Assembly: GCF_000472445.1 (NCBI RefSeq)
Contig: NZ_AXAJ01000001.1
Location: 372,643 to 436,642 of the forward strand
Reading direction: 5' to 3'
DNA length: 64,000 nucleotides
Source of the DNA: Burkholderia sp. WSM2230
Lineage (GTDB): Bacteria > Pseudomonadota > Gammaproteobacteria > Burkholderiales > Burkholderiaceae
Under the pieces are notes generated by a model that was not told the origin of the DNA, did not search any database, and saw only the letters and a program-made list of their open reading frames with translations. Below, one piece after another: positions 63,745 to 64,000 of the stretch. The number at the start of each line of letters is the position of its first letter. The stretch's first letter is position 1. The translations under genes and the position numbers were made by a program.

Positions 63745-63783
63745 ATTGCAACAAGGGCCGCTTCACGCGGCCCTTGTTGCAAT
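63745..63783. terminator. Long hairpin between the NUP gene and a small ORF
   Basis: Perfect 17-bp stem (ATTGCAACAAGGGCCGC with its complement) and a 5-base loop, 7 bases after the NUP stop. There is no clear T-run on either strand. It probably works as a bidirectional terminator or RNA-stabilising hairpin. Confidence 0.7.
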
Positions 63784-63794
63784 AGCGCAGTGCA

Positions 63795-63869
63795 TTACCG
63801 TTGCGGCGCGCGATACGGTGTCCATACTGCCGCGTCCGTATCCCAATGGTCGAGTTCCGATGGTGTCAT
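63795..63869 (-). CDS. Possible 24-residue small protein
   Basis: A short frame reading MTPSELDHWDTDAAVWTPYR then APQR and stop. AAAAGGAG lies six bases before this ATG, the best ribosome site seen on this strand here, and a second ATG lies directly upstream. Two tryptophans and five acidic residues in 24 make it unlike a random GC-rich frame. The long hairpin lies just after its stop. It has no recognised family and is not PqqA-like, since PqqA's Glu-x3-Tyr is absent. Translation is unproven. Confidence 0.4.
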   Translation of the reverse strand: MTPSELDHWDTDAAVWTPYRAPQR

Positions 63870-64000
63870 CATGTACTCCTTTTCGATATGCTTAGAACTA
63901 TTGCAGCGAGCCGTGATTCATTCCGGATCGCTAACTATCGCAGGCGTTTGTCTTTACCACAGACTTATTGGCCCTTGGCGACGCGCGTGACATCACCATT

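Noticed and set aside
63795-63869. PqqA precursor peptide
   Set aside because: Length is right, but the Glu-x3-Tyr pair that PQQ is made from is missing.
1-64000. tRNA, rRNA, CRISPR, insertion sequence or prophage
   Set aside because: No cloverleaf, repeat-spacer array, transposase or phage structural gene could be seen anywhere in the window by reading.

Overview
The window looks like chromosomal DNA of a Burkholderia sensu lato species, most likely Paraburkholderia. The evidence is the high GC, the dense long genes, and a lineage-typical set: a Burkholderia-type porin, a DUF4148 small exported protein, a SYLF/YSC84 lipoprotein, the DUF3348/DUF802/DUF2894 operon, and H1-like lysine/alanine-rich tails on chromosomal proteins. 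I saw no tRNA, rRNA, CRISPR array, insertion sequence or prophage. Species and replicon cannot be fixed from the sequence alone.

Layout. 1-2.6 kb: end of a peptide transporter, a MocR regulator, and an HU protein with a histone-like tail. 2.7-7.3 kb: a peptide-modification operon (circularly permuted ATP-grasp, alpha-E, transglutaminase, Anbu protease) preceded by a convincing sigma-54 promoter and an NtrC-like site. 7.3-13.3 kb: porin, BrkB-type membrane protein, YbaK-like deacylase, SYLF lipoprotein, FAD oxidoreductase. 13.6-17 kb: the Lhr-like helicase and PdeM phosphoesterase of the ligase-associated DNA repair set, without the ligase and nuclease. 17-23 kb: nitrilase-family hydrolase, FKBP isomerase, DUF6765 protein, small exported proteins, and an H-NS protein with two DNA-binding domains. 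23-27.2 kb: a Cache-domain kinase/regulator pair divergent from DUF3311-mctP (monocarboxylate uptake), with a palindrome between them. 27-30 kb: LysR regulator and GGDEF-EAL enzyme. 30-35 kb: oxidoreductase/amidase/MHS-transporter operon divergent from an XRE-cupin regulator.

35.3-39.6 kb: DUF3348, DUF802, OmpA-like and DUF2894 genes. The middle two look like the stator pair of an ion-driven MotAB/TolQR/ZorAB-type motor, and this is my best candidate for an undescribed system. 39.7-43.6 kb: HAD phosphatase, then an unusual response regulator, a multi-TM sensor kinase and a hotdog thioesterase of the enediyne-TE type. 44-50 kb: a complete carnitine catabolic locus (caiX-cdhC-cdhA-cdhB-hocS and divergent cdhR). 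50-53.3 kb: DUF4148 protein and gabT-gabD. 53.4-63.8 kb: EamA exporter, M14 peptidase with an alpha/beta hydrolase, the large NAD-glutamate dehydrogenase, a CDF transporter, an exported NUP-family protein and a possible 24-residue small protein.

The metabolic genes lean towards scavenging nitrogen and carbon. Carnitine goes to glycine betaine, GABA to succinate, and glutamate to 2-oxoglutarate; amides, nitrilase-type substrates and monocarboxylates are probably also used. A nitrogen-controlled (sigma-54/NtrC) start for the ATP-grasp/Anbu operon would fit, but that link is inference.
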